A stretch of DNA of 53,790 nt from Prevotella sp. (GTDB lineage Bacteria > Bacteroidota > Bacteroidia > Bacteroidales > Bacteroidaceae), in contig JAFVFY010000031.1 in the NCBI GenBank assembly GCA_017475265.1, positions 1 through 53,790 on the forward strand, in the 5' to 3' direction. The notes beneath the pieces are model-generated. The model did no database searches. It worked only from the letters and a program-made list of their open reading frames with translations, and had not been told where the DNA came from. Below are positions 17,437-25,628 of this stretch, in pieces (the first letter of the stretch is position 1; each line of letters begins with the position of its first letter). Position numbers and translations under genes: made by a program.

Positions 17437-17444
17437 CAAAGATA
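17437..17444 (-). promoter_or_regulatory. -7 box TATCTTTG for the coiled-coil gene
   Basis: The reverse strand reads TATCTTTG, an exact TAnnTTTG match, 44 bp before the ATG at 17392. Confidence 0.6.
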
Positions 17445-17528
17445 GCAAATATTCCCGATACAGCAATCGTTACAATATGTTGTTTTTTCGATTTTTTAAG
17501 ACGTAAATAGTGCTATTTGTAATGTTCG

Positions 17529-18128
17529 TTAACCTTTCAACTGCCTTACAATGATGATGCTGAGATTTTTCAGCTTGGGCATCTTGCGCATGGTGGAGCG
17601 GACGGGCTGGACGTCGTAGAGAAGCATGAGCAGCAGGACGAAGGTGCCTACGATACACATGATGCCGAACATTTCCTTGACGGCTACCATGAGGATGCTC
17701 TGATAGTCGGTATGCAAACCACGATTCAGGGTATCGGCTATCTGGCAGCGCAGGCCGTAGCTGTATGTGCCTGAACACATCGACTCGGCCACACCGTTGC
17801 GGATGAAGCCAGAGACGGTGAGGGCATGGAAGAACGTGGGGAACTCGATGAGGTCTTTCAGGTAGAGCGTCATCGTGGCAAAGAAGATGCCATAGCCAAA
17901 GGTTCGCAGGAAAGTGGGCAGCCACAGCCGCTCGACATTGAGCATGGGCGACACATAGAGGTACATTAGCACCTGATATGCAAGCAGACAAGCGAAGCCA
18001 ACGGTAAGCAGACGGGTGTACTTGAAGCCGAGGCGGTGGATTCTGCCCCAATTAGGGCAGCCCTTGCCCCACAGCACGGTGAAGGCACTGCCGCAGGCAT
18101 ACCCCAGCATCTCGAAGAGACAGAACTG
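17529..18128 (-). pseudogene. MFS transporter, C-terminal part only
   Basis: The reading frame is open from 18128 to the stop at 17529 and encodes about 199 residues with five or so membrane helices (LLTVGFACLLAYQVLMYLYV, FGYGIFFATMTLYLKDLI, MFGIMCIVGTFVLLLMLLYD). The GxGFxxP-like loops suggest the second half of a drug/proton antiporter-type MFS protein. An intact carrier has 12-14 helices. Here the frame begins at an in-frame TAG (18129-18131), with the ATG at 18108-18110 inside the protein. The N-terminal half is missing, cut exactly where a plus-strand lipoprotein remnant begins, which marks a rearrangement junction. Confidence 0.7.
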
Positions 18129-18129
18129 C

Positions 18130-18261
18130 TATAAAAAAAACATCATCACCTACTTGTTCGCCTTCGTCACCCTCGCTTCTTGCAGCAACAACCCGCAATG
18201 GGCTGATGAGGAGGCGCATGAGAAAACGGAGCAGTTGCGGAAGCAGTACACGCGTCGGTGA
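18130..18261 (+). pseudogene. Lipoprotein remnant lacking its start codon
   Basis: From 18130 the frame reads YKKNIITYLFAFVTLASCSN then PQWADEEAHEKTEQLRKQYTRR and stops at 18259-18261. It has a typical lipoprotein signal with lipobox LASC, but TAT stands where ATG is expected and no usable start is close. It abuts the broken MFS gene on the other strand. A short lipoprotein with an unrecognised start is the alternative. Confidence 0.5.
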
Positions 18262-18410
18262 CGCTGGAAGACAATTAGGTGGTAATTCTTGCTTAGGCAA
18301 GCAATCAAAGGTCGAATATATGTTGAAAGTAAAATGAATGGGCTGGCCAAGGGACGCGACTCTTTTTGTGTTGTATTCTCTGTGTCTTTTCGTTTCGCCT
18401 TTGCGCCGTT

Positions 18411-18418
18411 TACCTTTG
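18411..18418 (+). promoter_or_regulatory. -7 box TACCTTTG for the DUF4248 gene
   Basis: TACCTTTG matches TAnnTTTG and lies 30 bp before the ATG at 18449. Confidence 0.55.
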
Positions 18419-18448
18419 CGCTGACTATTCAACAAAACGTAAAGGACT

Positions 18449-18673
18449 ATGAACAACGAGACTTTCAAGATTCGCCAGTACGGACGCACGGAGCTGGCAC
18501 TGGAGTACAGCCCGAACCTCACGCCGAAAGGGGCTTGGCAGAAACTGAAATCGTGGATGATGATTAATCCACGGCTGCGGGAAGCATTCTTCTGCAAAAG
18601 CGATGGCGCAGGCTTGCGCTCGTTCACTCCGAAACAGGTGCAGATGATAGTGGACGAACTGGGCGAGCCTTGA
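18449..18673 (+). CDS. DUF4248 family protein (74 aa)
   Basis: A small soluble protein beginning MNNETFKIRQYGRTELALEY and ending FTPKQVQMIVDELGEP. The pattern F-K-I-R-x-Y-G-R-x-E-L-A, then Y-S-P-x-L-x-P-x-x-A-W-x-K-L, an internal N-P-R-L, and a final S-F-T-P-x-Q-V-x-x-I-V-x-x-L-G-E-P is that of DUF4248, a Bacteroidales family of unknown function, possibly DNA-binding by its small helical layout. The length is as usual for the family. It has its own promoter-like -7 box and ends in a hairpin overlapping the stop. Family call is from memory of the motif. Confidence 0.75.
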   Translation: MNNETFKIRQYGRTELALEYSPNLTPKGAWQKLKSWMMINPRLREAFFCKSDGAGLRSFTPKQVQMIVDELGEP

Positions 18674-18690
18674 CCCTTGACATCAAGGCT
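18666..18690 (+). terminator. Hairpin overlapping the DUF4248 stop codon
   Basis: Perfect 8-bp arms AGCCTTGA (18666-18673) and TCAAGGCT (18683-18690) around a 9-nt loop. The stop TGA is part of the left arm. There is no T-run, so the terminator role is tentative. Confidence 0.4.
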
Positions 18691-18701
18691 AATAAAGGAT
18701 G

Positions 18702-18776
18702 CTCTGGAGAAGATACGTTCTTGCTCCACGTTGTTACGCAAGCGTCACCCCTTCGGGGATGCCGAGCGCTTCGTGG
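18702..18776 (+). repeat. Dispersed intergenic repeat, copy A (about 75 bp)
   Basis: It begins CTCTGGAGAAGATACGTTCT, continues with TGCTCCACgTTGTTACGCAA, and ends GCCGAGC-CTTC. It is nearly identical to copy B at 23441-23515. The 13-mer AAGATACGTTCTT recurs at 18710, 18781 and 18803. A partial third copy lies at 19057-19086. Confidence 0.8.
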
Positions 18777-18872
18777 CCTGAAGATACGTTCTTCAGGGTG
18801 CGAAGATACGTTCTTCTTGGTACAGGGCTACGTCCCCACTGGTACGGATGTCCGTGCAAGGTATTCCCACCT

Positions 18873-18957
18873 CAGCTGTCAAACGTATCTTTGTCAGCTG
18901 ACAGACGTTTGCGCGTCAGCTGTCAGACGATTGTTTGTCAGCTGTCAAAAGTTCGCG
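18873..18957 (+). repeat. 22-bp imperfect tandem array, about 3.8 units
   Basis: Units start at 18873, 18895, 18917 and 18939. Each opens with the palindrome CAGCTG followed by (A/T)CAnACG-type bases and ends TTTGT or GCGT. Spacing is exactly 22 bp, two helical turns, so successive copies face the same side of the DNA. Confidence 0.8.
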
Positions 18958-18999
18958 TAAGGATTTTTCATGTGAGCCGCAAATTTTCCTCCACTTTTC

Positions 19000-19030
19000 T
19001 TTGCCGTTTCCCGAAATCTTCGTAATTTTG
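19000..19030 (+). promoter_or_regulatory. Promoter of the beta-helix-like protein gene
   Basis: TTTG at 19000-19003, a 19-bp spacer and TAATTTTG at 19023-19030 match the Bacteroidetes -33/-7 promoter layout. The 22-bp CAGCTG array ends 43 bp upstream of the -33 box. The start codon is at 19210, giving a leader of about 170 nt that includes a partial dispersed-repeat copy (19057-19086). Confidence 0.65.
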
Positions 19031-19056
19031 CACCGTGCAACTTCGTAGGGACAGAT

Positions 19057-19086
19057 TCTTGCTCCGCTCTGGCTACGCAAGTGTCT
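19057..19086 (+). repeat. Partial dispersed repeat, copy C
   Basis: TTCTTGCTCCGCTCTGGCTA then CGCAAGTGTC corresponds, with changes, to the TTCTTGCTCCAC-TTGTTACGCAAGCGTC part of copies A and B. Confidence 0.5.
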
Positions 19087-19209
19087 CCTATCGTCATCAA
19101 GTGCTCATATTTGTCCGCAACCACGAAGAAGGCGAAATTTCATTTGCTCAATCGCAGCACGAACAGGAACCTCGAAAAGAGCAGAAAGAATAATTTTATT
19201 TTAGTAAAC

Positions 19210-20283
19210 ATGAAAAAGACAATCCTAATCATTATTGTTGCCATGACCGCTGCCATGACAGCCAAGGCCCAGGAGGCCCTTGCCGTTCTCACACACGGCA
19301 CTACCACCAAGACGTTCACCGGCTACTATGCCCTGCGCAATGCGTATGCCTCCGCTGTCGACGGCGACCTCATCACCCTCTCCAGCGGCACCTTTGGTGC
19401 TACCAACCTTGCCAAGACCATCACTATCCGTGGGGCAGGCATGCGTTACGACCCCACCTACAACACGCAGCCCACCATTCTCGACGGCGACTTCTCGCTC
19501 ATCGTGCCCGACGCCTCGACGGGCAATGTACAGATTGAGGGCATCTACCATGGGGGAATTATCTATTACAACAACTACACGCAACGCAGCCCTAAGTTCA
19601 TCAAATGCCGTCTATCAAGGTTTTGGCCGGGTTCTTTCACCGGCTCCGACGGGAAAAACTATACCGGTGCCATCAAAGACGCACAGTTCCTGCACTGTCG
19701 CATCTCCTACGAAGTGGTGTGCAACAGCAGCAGCTCCATGACCTTTATCAACAGTTTCGTGAGGCATCCGCAGACGAGGAACAAGTCCACGTCGAACCTC
19801 ACACTGCATAATTGCGTGGTGGATGCTACGTATAACAGTAATTCGGCCATTTATTCAAATTTCAGTTATGATGACGGAAGCCATTACAATGTACATCTTT
19901 ACAGTTCCTCATTCACCAACTGTATTCTGGTGAATACAAGCTCCTATACCGTTTACTGGGGGTCATACACTTCGTTCGTGAAATGTCTGCTGCCGTCTAA
20001 CTGGAATCCCAACCTCAGTTCCTACTGGAACTATTCGAAGCTGGCCGACATTTTCTCTACTTACGACGGCGCCTACGGTGACACCCAGGCATTCCTGCTC
20101 ACCGACGATGCGAAGAAGAAGTACAAGGATGAGTTTGGTCGCGAGGTGGGCCTCAACGGCGGCTCATTCCCCTACAGCTACCACGTAGCGGGCCCCCACA
20201 TCAAGTCGATGCAGGTGTCGCCGCGCTCCACTGCCGACGGCAAGCTGAACATAAAGATGCAGATAGAGAACACTGGCTATTAG
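19210..20283 (+). CDS. Secreted beta-helix-like protein
   Basis: A 357-residue exported protein. The ATG at 19210 is chosen because it starts a good signal peptide (MKKTILIIIVAMTAAMTAKA); upstream codons back to 19081 overlap repeats. The mature part has regularly spaced short strands (GDLITLSSGTFGATNLAKTI, IEGIYHGGIIYYNN, FIKCRLSRFW, FLHCRISYEVV, LTLHNCVVDATYNS, FTNCILVNTS), the pattern of right-handed parallel beta-helix proteins such as pectate-lyase-like folds. No catalytic motif is recognised. The chain stops at IENTGY with no sorting tail, so it may be truncated. The CGGATTA array and M6 peptidase gene follow. Function unknown, perhaps polysaccharide binding. Confidence 0.7.
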   Translation: MKKTILIIIVAMTAAMTAKAQEALAVLTHGTTTKTFTGYYALRNAYASAVDGDLITLSSGTFGATNLAKTITIRGAGMRYDPTYNTQPTILDGDFSLIVPDASTGNVQIEGIYHGGIIYYNNYTQRSPKFIKCRLSRFWPGSFTGSDGKNYTGAIKDAQFLHCRISYEVVCNSSSSMTFINSFVRHPQTRNKSTSNLTLHNCVVDATYNSNSAIYSNFSYDDGSHYNVHLYSSSFTNCILVNTSSYTVYWGSYTSFVKCLLPSNWNPNLSSYWNYSKLADIFSTYDGAYGDTQAFLLTDDAKKKYKDEFGREVGLNGGSFPYSYHVAGPHIKSMQVSPRSTADGKLNIKMQIENTGY

Positions 20284-20293
20284 TCTTTTCAAC

Positions 20294-20330
20294 ACAACGG
20301 ATTAATACGGAATAAACGGATTAAACGGAC
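20294..20330 (+). repeat. Solo CGGATTA repeat array
   Basis: ACGGATTA, ACGGAATA and ACGGATTA variants occur in a row between two genes, directly before the M6 peptidase start. It is the same repeat type as the arrays flanking the GxxExxY pseudogene at 25.5-26.1 kb, here without a gene. Confidence 0.7.
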
Positions 20331-20337
20331 TTTTGCC

Positions 20338-23300
20338 ATGAAGAGACTATTAGCAATACTATGCGCGGCATTGCTGCCCGCATTGTCGATGCTGGCAATA
20401 CCAGCCCGACCAGGAGCGGTAATAGTACAGCAGCCAGACGGCACAACGCTGAGCATACGACTGGTGGGTGACGAGTACCTACATTTCAACACCACCGACG
20501 ACGGCTATACCATCATAAAGAATGCGGACGGCTACTACGTCTATGCCGAGCTTCAGGGCGACGACCTTGTTGTCACCACCCGGCGTGCACACGACGAGAG
20601 ATTGCGCACAGAAGACGAGCGTGCATGGCTGGAGAACACCGGAAAGCATCTTCTGCCGAAGATGAGTGACAAGGCCATGCGGAGGAGAGACACTTGCAGG
20701 GCACTGCGGCGGAATACACAGGCGCGGATCAGTAGTCCACTGAGACGTATTGACTACAGCAATTTCTGCGGATTGGTCATCTTGGTTGAGTTCAACGACT
20801 GCAAATTCTCACGTGCAGACTATGCCCAGATAGCAGACAAGATGTGGAATGAGGCCAATTACAAAGGCTATGATGACCCTAACTACGGACAGTTCACGGG
20901 CAGTGTGCATGATTATTTCCGCGACAATTCCAACGGCATATTCGCACCACATTTTGACATTGTGGGGCCGGTCGCCATCAACCACAGCCAGTATGATGCC
21001 ATCGGTTCAGACAACGTCATGCCCCTGATTGTCGATGCAATCAGGGCTGCGGATCCCATCGTGGACTATAGCCTATATGACAAGACAGGTGACAAAGAGG
21101 TCGATGCCCTCTTCTTTGTCTTCGCTGGCCACGCCTCCAGTTATGGGGGTGATGATCGGCTGATATGGCCACATCAGAGCTATATCTCAAATCCTGACCC
21201 AGACTCCGACGAAGCAATGGTCGTCTGCGACGGAGTGACGCTTTGGAATTATGCCTGCTCGACTGAGCTGATGGGTGTGAGTTCCACCATCCTCGAAGGT
21301 ATTAGCACCATTTGCCATGAATTCAGTCATGTGCTGGGGCTGCATGACCTTTACGATACAGACTATGGAAAGAACGGGCAGAGCAATGATCCCTCAACTT
21401 GGAGCATCATGGCAGGGGGAGAACTGAATTATGGCAGGACACCCGTCGGCTATGGTCTCTATGAACGTTATACCTTGGGCTTTACCACACCCGAGACACT
21501 GAAAGCAGATTCCCACTATTCCCTGAAGAGCATTTGCAGTAGCAACAGCGGCTATCGCATTGACTCTGAGGTGCCCAATGAGTTCTTCCTTTTGGAGAAC
21601 CGCCAGAAGACGGACAAATGGGATGCCTGGCTTCCTGGACATGGACTGCTGGTGTTTCGGGTTGACTCCACTGATATCACCCCTTGGTCTTTTAACGAAG
21701 TGAACGCTGATGCTGCCCGCAACTATTACGAGCTGGTGCGTGCCAGCGGAGGACTTGGGGCAAAAGCCTCCGACCCCTTCCCTGGTTCGAACAACGTCAC
21801 ATCACTCACCAATACCACCGAGCCCGCCAACCTGCTATCGTGGTCGGGCAAGCCCACCAGGATGGTGCTGGAAGACATTGCCGAGGACAGCAACGGAACA
21901 GTGTCATTCCGGGTGGTGGACACACAAAAAGAGCCTGGCACACCCGACACGCCCACACTGGGCAGCTACACGGTGAAGTACTGGTTCGACGAACAGCAGG
22001 CGTTGGCAGGAACGATGAGCGATGTGCACTCTGCCCTCCAGCTCGACGTGTCGGCCCTCAGCGATGGTCTCCATGCCTTGCATATCATGGTATGCAACAC
22101 GGCTGAATATGCTAATCCCTTCACTGACGGAACCAGAAACGAATACTTCGAAGAGGCTCCGCACACAGTCTATTTCGAAAAGCATGGCGATGAGATGCAG
22201 GTGCGCAATCTATACTTCATTGATGACGAACTGCAGGCCCAGCAAAACATCTATAATGCAGACAAGACCTACAATCTGGCCATTCCTGTTTTGAATGTCA
22301 GCGAAGGTCTGCACCGCTTGACAAGCATGGTGGTGACCAGAGAAGGGCTGCGCCCTGTCATAGGCAATGGCTATTTCCAGCGTATGCCCACCACGTCGGA
22401 ACTCGACGGCCTGCGACTCAGTGTGAGCATTGATGGCGTCGCGCCCACTACGCTGCAGCGTGGCTTTGAGAATGGAAGTTTGGCCTACGACCTCGACGTG
22501 AGTAAAATGCCATCGGGCCTGCATGACCTGACCTATCAAGTGAAGGGTGTGCTACAGACGACACCTAAGAAAGAGTTTTTTGTCATCGACCCTAAAGTAA
22601 ACGGTTACGACTACTGGTTGAACGGCGACGTCTCCACGGCTGTTCACACCGATATCGCCCCTGCCGCCACTCCCTGCGAGCTGACGTTTGACGTGCCTGT
22701 GCGCTCCATGCCGCTACGCTCAGATAATTTCCGGTTTAACGTGGAGGAGGGCATCCCTGTTACCTACGCCGTAAACGACTTCACCTTCCAGACAGTCACC
22801 GACAACGGCTACTGGGACAACTTCACCACACAGTATCTTGATACGCAAAGTCGCAAACCTGTCAACTCAACACTGCTGCCAAAAAACGAGTCGGTAACAG
22901 AGGCGGCACCGGCTGCCGGCACCCTGAAATGGTTCAATTTGAAAGCCGACCGCGGCAACATCATCGGCCTGAAAACCTCACGCCCCTGCACTATACAGCT
23001 CTTCTCGCCAGAAGCCCAGGAGATATACACAGCCAAGGGCAGCAGTGCCACCACCGCCGGAGAATGTCAAGCCCCGACTAATGGCATCTATTATCTGGCA
23101 ATGCACGACACAAATGATAATCTCGGACAGGCTGATATTACTGTTAGCTACATCAATACTGTCGGTACGCTGCCAGTACTCAAAGGCGATGTGAATTTTG
23201 ACGGCAGCGTCGACGTGGCCGACATCGCCACCATCATCAGCTACATGGCCGGACAGTCAACCAGCGCTTCGGCAGGAATGGTCGACGTGAACGGTGACGA

Positions 23301-23382
23301 CGTGGTGGACGTTGCCGACATTGCAACTGTGATAAGCATTATGGCCGCACTGGCAAGACTATCGGAAAGCCTTGAAGATTAA
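20338..23382 (+). CDS. Secreted M6-family metallopeptidase with dockerin-like tail
   Basis: A 1014-residue exported zinc peptidase of the immune inhibitor A (M6) type. Signal peptide MKRLLAILCAALLPALSMLA. The prodomain-like part (about 25-130) carries TTDDGYTIIKNADGYYVYAE. The catalytic motif HEFSHVLGLHDLYD starts at residue 327 (H327, E328, H331) and the later WSIMAGG fits the Met-turn. Beta domains fill about 530-940. The end (about 950-1000) has two calcium-loop repeats, GDVNFDGSVDVADIATII and DVNGDDVVDVADIATVI, as in type I dockerins. It is expected to cleave host or competitor proteins at or outside the cell surface. No companion cohesin is seen here. Confidence 0.9.
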   Translation: MKRLLAILCAALLPALSMLAIPARPGAVIVQQPDGTTLSIRLVGDEYLHFNTTDDGYTIIKNADGYYVYAELQGDDLVVTTRRAHDERLRTEDERAWLENTGKHLLPKMSDKAMRRRDTCRALRRNTQARISSPLRRIDYSNFCGLVILVEFNDCKFSRADYAQIADKMWNEANYKGYDDPNYGQFTGSVHDYFRDNSNGIFAPHFDIVGPVAINHSQYDAIGSDNVMPLIVDAIRAADPIVDYSLYDKTGDKEVDALFFVFAGHASSYGGDDRLIWPHQSYISNPDPDSDEAMVVCDGVTLWNYACSTELMGVSSTILEGISTICHEFSHVLGLHDLYDTDYGKNGQSNDPSTWSIMAGGELNYGRTPVGYGLYERYTLGFTTPETLKADSHYSLKSICSSNSGYRIDSEVPNEFFLLENRQKTDKWDAWLPGHGLLVFRVDSTDITPWSFNEVNADAARNYYELVRASGGLGAKASDPFPGSNNVTSLTNTTEPANLLSWSGKPTRMVLEDIAEDSNGTVSFRVVDTQKEPGTPDTPTLGSYTVKYWFDEQQALAGTMSDVHSALQLDVSALSDGLHALHIMVCNTAEYANPFTDGTRNEYFEEAPHTVYFEKHGDEMQVRNLYFIDDELQAQQNIYNADKTYNLAIPVLNVSEGLHRLTSMVVTREGLRPVIGNGYFQRMPTTSELDGLRLSVSIDGVAPTTLQRGFENGSLAYDLDVSKMPSGLHDLTYQVKGVLQTTPKKEFFVIDPKVNGYDYWLNGDVSTAVHTDIAPAATPCELTFDVPVRSMPLRSDNFRFNVEEGIPVTYAVNDFTFQTVTDNGYWDNFTTQYLDTQSRKPVNSTLLPKNESVTEAAPAAGTLKWFNLKADRGNIIGLKTSRPCTIQLFSPEAQEIYTAKGSSATTAGECQAPTNGIYYLAMHDTNDNLGQADITVSYINTVGTLPVLKGDVNFDGSVDVADIATIISYMAGQSTSASAGMVDVNGDDVVDVADIATVISIMAALARLSESLED

Positions 23383-23440
23383 AACACAAGTTTCGGGCAC
23401 TTCCTTGGCATACCATCCGTTTTTGGCCTCACAGGGGCAC

Positions 23441-23515
23441 CTCTGGAGAAGATACGTTCTTGCTCCACTTTGTTACGCAAGCGTCACCCCTCTGGGGAAG
23501 CCGAGCACTTCTGGG
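23441..23515 (+). repeat. Dispersed intergenic repeat, copy B (about 75 bp)
   Basis: It is nearly identical to copy A at 18702-18776 over CTCTGGAGAAGATACGTTCT, TGCTCCAC and TTACGCAAGCGTCACCCCT, then diverges gradually. It lies downstream of the M6 peptidase stop. Several short open frames here are not genes. Confidence 0.8.
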
Positions 23516-23601
23516 GTCGAAAGTCCGTTCTTCGTGGGTCGACGAACAGATTTTCTCGGTATGGAAGTACGTTCAAGCCCAATCGGCTCTACAACATAAA
23601 A

Positions 23602-23639
23602 AGATTGAAGATTGTGCAACGCAGCACAATCTTCAATCT
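23602..23639. repeat. Perfect 16-bp inverted repeat
   Basis: Arms AGATTGAAGATTGTGC (23602-23617) and its exact complement (23624-23639) around a 6-nt loop. The arms contain GAAGATT, the heptamer unit also seen at 11908. It may act as terminator of the M6 peptidase transcript. Confidence 0.7.
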
Positions 23640-23654
23640 GTTAATGTATATACT

Positions 23655-23714
23655 CCCCTCCATTCAGGGAGGGGTTGGAGGCTGTTCAGACCCCCAACCC
23701 CCTAACTTAGGGGG
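23655..23714 (-). terminator. GC-rich double hairpin after the symporter gene
   Basis: CCCCTCC/GGAGGGG (23655-23661 with 23668-23674) and CCCCCTAA/TTAGGGGG (23698-23705 with 23707-23714) lie just past the minus-strand stop at 23721. A similar tACTCCCCTC motif follows araD near 15976, so this is probably a recurrent intergenic element. Confidence 0.6.
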
Positions 23715-23720
23715 CTAAGT

Positions 23721-25466
23721 TTACCAGAAGTAAGCATAGAAGCAGGCGCAGAGGCCAATCACGATGAGGGTACCGATGATATCGAAGGCACCCCAGCTCT
23801 CCTTGATGGACTGCTTGAAGTCGGCGGAGAAGGTGATGGCATCGACCTGAGCCTTGGAGGGTGCGGGAGTGAAGAAGCTCACGACCACCATGAGCACGAT
23901 GATAAAGAGCAACAGCCAGCACTCGAAGATAAGCCAGTTGGTCTGCCAGAACCATGTTGTGCTCTCCCAGAAGGCGCCATCCATCACGGCCTTGCCGGAG
24001 TCGGTGACAACGTTGGTGACCAGACGAATCATACCGATGAGGAAGCCACCGATAAGACCCCATTCACCTGCCTTCGGCGTAATCTTCTTGGAGAAGATAC
24101 CGAGGGTGAATACGGCAACCATAGCCGGGGCAATCAGCGACTGGATGTCCTGTAGGTAGCTGTAGAGGTTACCCATGTTCATCATGACTGGCATCCAAAG
24201 CAGACCGAGAATCACCACGACGACAGTAGCTGTACGGCCTACGAACACGTAGTGGGCCTCGCTCATACCCTTCTTCATGGGCTTGTAGAAGTCCTCGGTG
24301 AAGAGCGTTGCGCAGCTGTTGAAGAAGGCAGCCAGAGAAGCGACAAGGGCGCAGACGAAACCGATGGTCACGATACCCTTGATACCGGCGGGCAGGATGT
24401 TCTTCACCATCATGGCGAAGGCTCCGTCGGTAGACTCATGGTTGGTGATGTCCATCTCAATGCCGCTACCCGTCTTCAGAGAGAGGGCGTAGGCAATCAT
24501 ACCAGGAATCAAGAACATGAAGCAAGGCAGAATTTTGAAGAAACCGGCGGCGATGGTACCGCGGCGGGCACGCTTCATCACTTCCTTGTTGTCCTCGCCG
24601 GGCACCTGACCAAGTACACGTTGCACGATGTGCTGGTCAGTACACCAGTACCAGAAACCGATAATCGAGGCTCCGAGGAACACCACATAGCCCGGGAACT
24701 GCGGGTACATCGGGTCGTTGGGATCGGGGTGGAACATGTGGGTGGTTCCGAAACCGTCATGGGCAGCGTTACAGACAGCCATCATGTTAGACCATCCCTG
24801 TGTGATGCTGCCGTCGCCGAGCATGCTCAGGCCGAGGAACAGCACGAGGAACGAACCGATGATAAGGATAGGTGTCTGGATGGTGGAAAGCGTCATCACG
24901 CCCTTCATGCCTCCGAAAACGGTGAAGACAGCGGTGATGGCAATCAGACCGATGGCACCATACCAGAAGGGGATGTCAAGCAGGAACTTGAAGAAGATAC
25001 CACCAGTGAAAGCGGTCACGGAAACCTTAGTAAGCACGTAGGCCACGAGGGTGATGATACTCAGCCACGAGCCAGTGCGCTGTGTGTAGCGGAACTTCAG
25101 GAAGTCGGGCATGGTGATAATCTTGCCCATCTTGTTGATGAGCAGCTGATAGAAGGGCACGAAAAGCCAGCCGAGGATGAGGATCATCCAGCCCTGCATC
25201 TCCCAGTGGGCCATACCCACACCGTCCTTGGCACCAGTACCAGCGAGACCTACGAGGTGCTCAGAGCCGATGTTGGCGGCGAAGATGGCCATACCGATTA
25301 CATACCAGGGCTCGCCCTTACCGAACAGGTAAGCCGACGAATCCTCGCCCTTCTGGGCTTTCTTGTCTTTCCAAATGGCATACCATACGGCAGCCACCAC
25401 TCCTAACAGGCCGACAATGAGCACCACCCAGTCGAGCCAGATAAATTCATGTGAACTCCAATTCAT
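23721..25466 (-). CDS. Sodium/sugar symporter (SSS family)
   Basis: A 581-residue integral inner-membrane carrier of the solute:sodium symporter family, SGLT type. Features seen are about 14 hydrophobic helices, the family segment NIGSEHLVGLAGTGAKDGVG near residue 70, FGGMKGVMTLSTIQ, and WYWCTDQHIVQRVL in the middle. The ATG at 25466 (MNWSSHEFIWLDW) is preferred over a TTG four codons earlier. In other Bacteroidales a carrier of this type is next to galM and araD in the arabinose cluster, so L-arabinose or a related sugar is the likely substrate by inference. Here it is separated from galM by a repeat-flanked pseudogene. Confidence 0.92.
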   Translation of the reverse strand: MNWSSHEFIWLDWVVLIVGLLGVVAAVWYAIWKDKKAQKGEDSSAYLFGKGEPWYVIGMAIFAANIGSEHLVGLAGTGAKDGVGMAHWEMQGWMILILGWLFVPFYQLLINKMGKIITMPDFLKFRYTQRTGSWLSIITLVAYVLTKVSVTAFTGGIFFKFLLDIPFWYGAIGLIAITAVFTVFGGMKGVMTLSTIQTPILIIGSFLVLFLGLSMLGDGSITQGWSNMMAVCNAAHDGFGTTHMFHPDPNDPMYPQFPGYVVFLGASIIGFWYWCTDQHIVQRVLGQVPGEDNKEVMKRARRGTIAAGFFKILPCFMFLIPGMIAYALSLKTGSGIEMDITNHESTDGAFAMMVKNILPAGIKGIVTIGFVCALVASLAAFFNSCATLFTEDFYKPMKKGMSEAHYVFVGRTATVVVVILGLLWMPVMMNMGNLYSYLQDIQSLIAPAMVAVFTLGIFSKKITPKAGEWGLIGGFLIGMIRLVTNVVTDSGKAVMDGAFWESTTWFWQTNWLIFECWLLLFIIVLMVVVSFFTPAPSKAQVDAITFSADFKQSIKESWGAFDIIGTLIVIGLCACFYAYFW

Positions 25467-25493
25467 TGTTATATACAATTATTAATATTATTC

Positions 25494-25628
25494 TTTAAAA
25501 CAACGGATTAAGACTGATTATATTTTTAAAACAACGGATTAAGACTGATTACACGGATTATACGGATTTTCTTTGATTTCACGGATTATCTTTGATTTCA
25601 CGGATGATTTTCGATTTCACGGATTATC
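25494..25628 (+). repeat. Left CGGATTA repeat block flanking the GxxExxY pseudogene
   Basis: A 27-bp direct repeat (25494-25520 and 25525-25551, period 31, containing CAACGGATTAAGACTGATTA) is followed by three 19-bp tandem units TTTGATTTCACGGATTATC (25572, 25591, 25610). The stop codon of the pseudogene falls in the last unit. Confidence 0.9.

Noticed and set aside
18873-18957. CRISPR-like array
   Set aside because: Units are directly joined with 22-bp period and no distinct spacers. No cas genes are near. The heptamer arrays likewise have no spacers.
23372-23718. Several short plus-strand frames after the M6 peptidase
   Set aside because: They are made of the dispersed repeat and hairpins. 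The same pseudo-peptide (WRRYVLAP-CYASVTP) also arises from copy A near 18.7 kb.
24252-25406. Long plus-strand open frame (384 codons) opposite the symporter gene
   Set aside because: It is the antisense of a clear sodium/sugar symporter. Its translation is low-complexity and His/Gly/Glu-rich, without family likeness.
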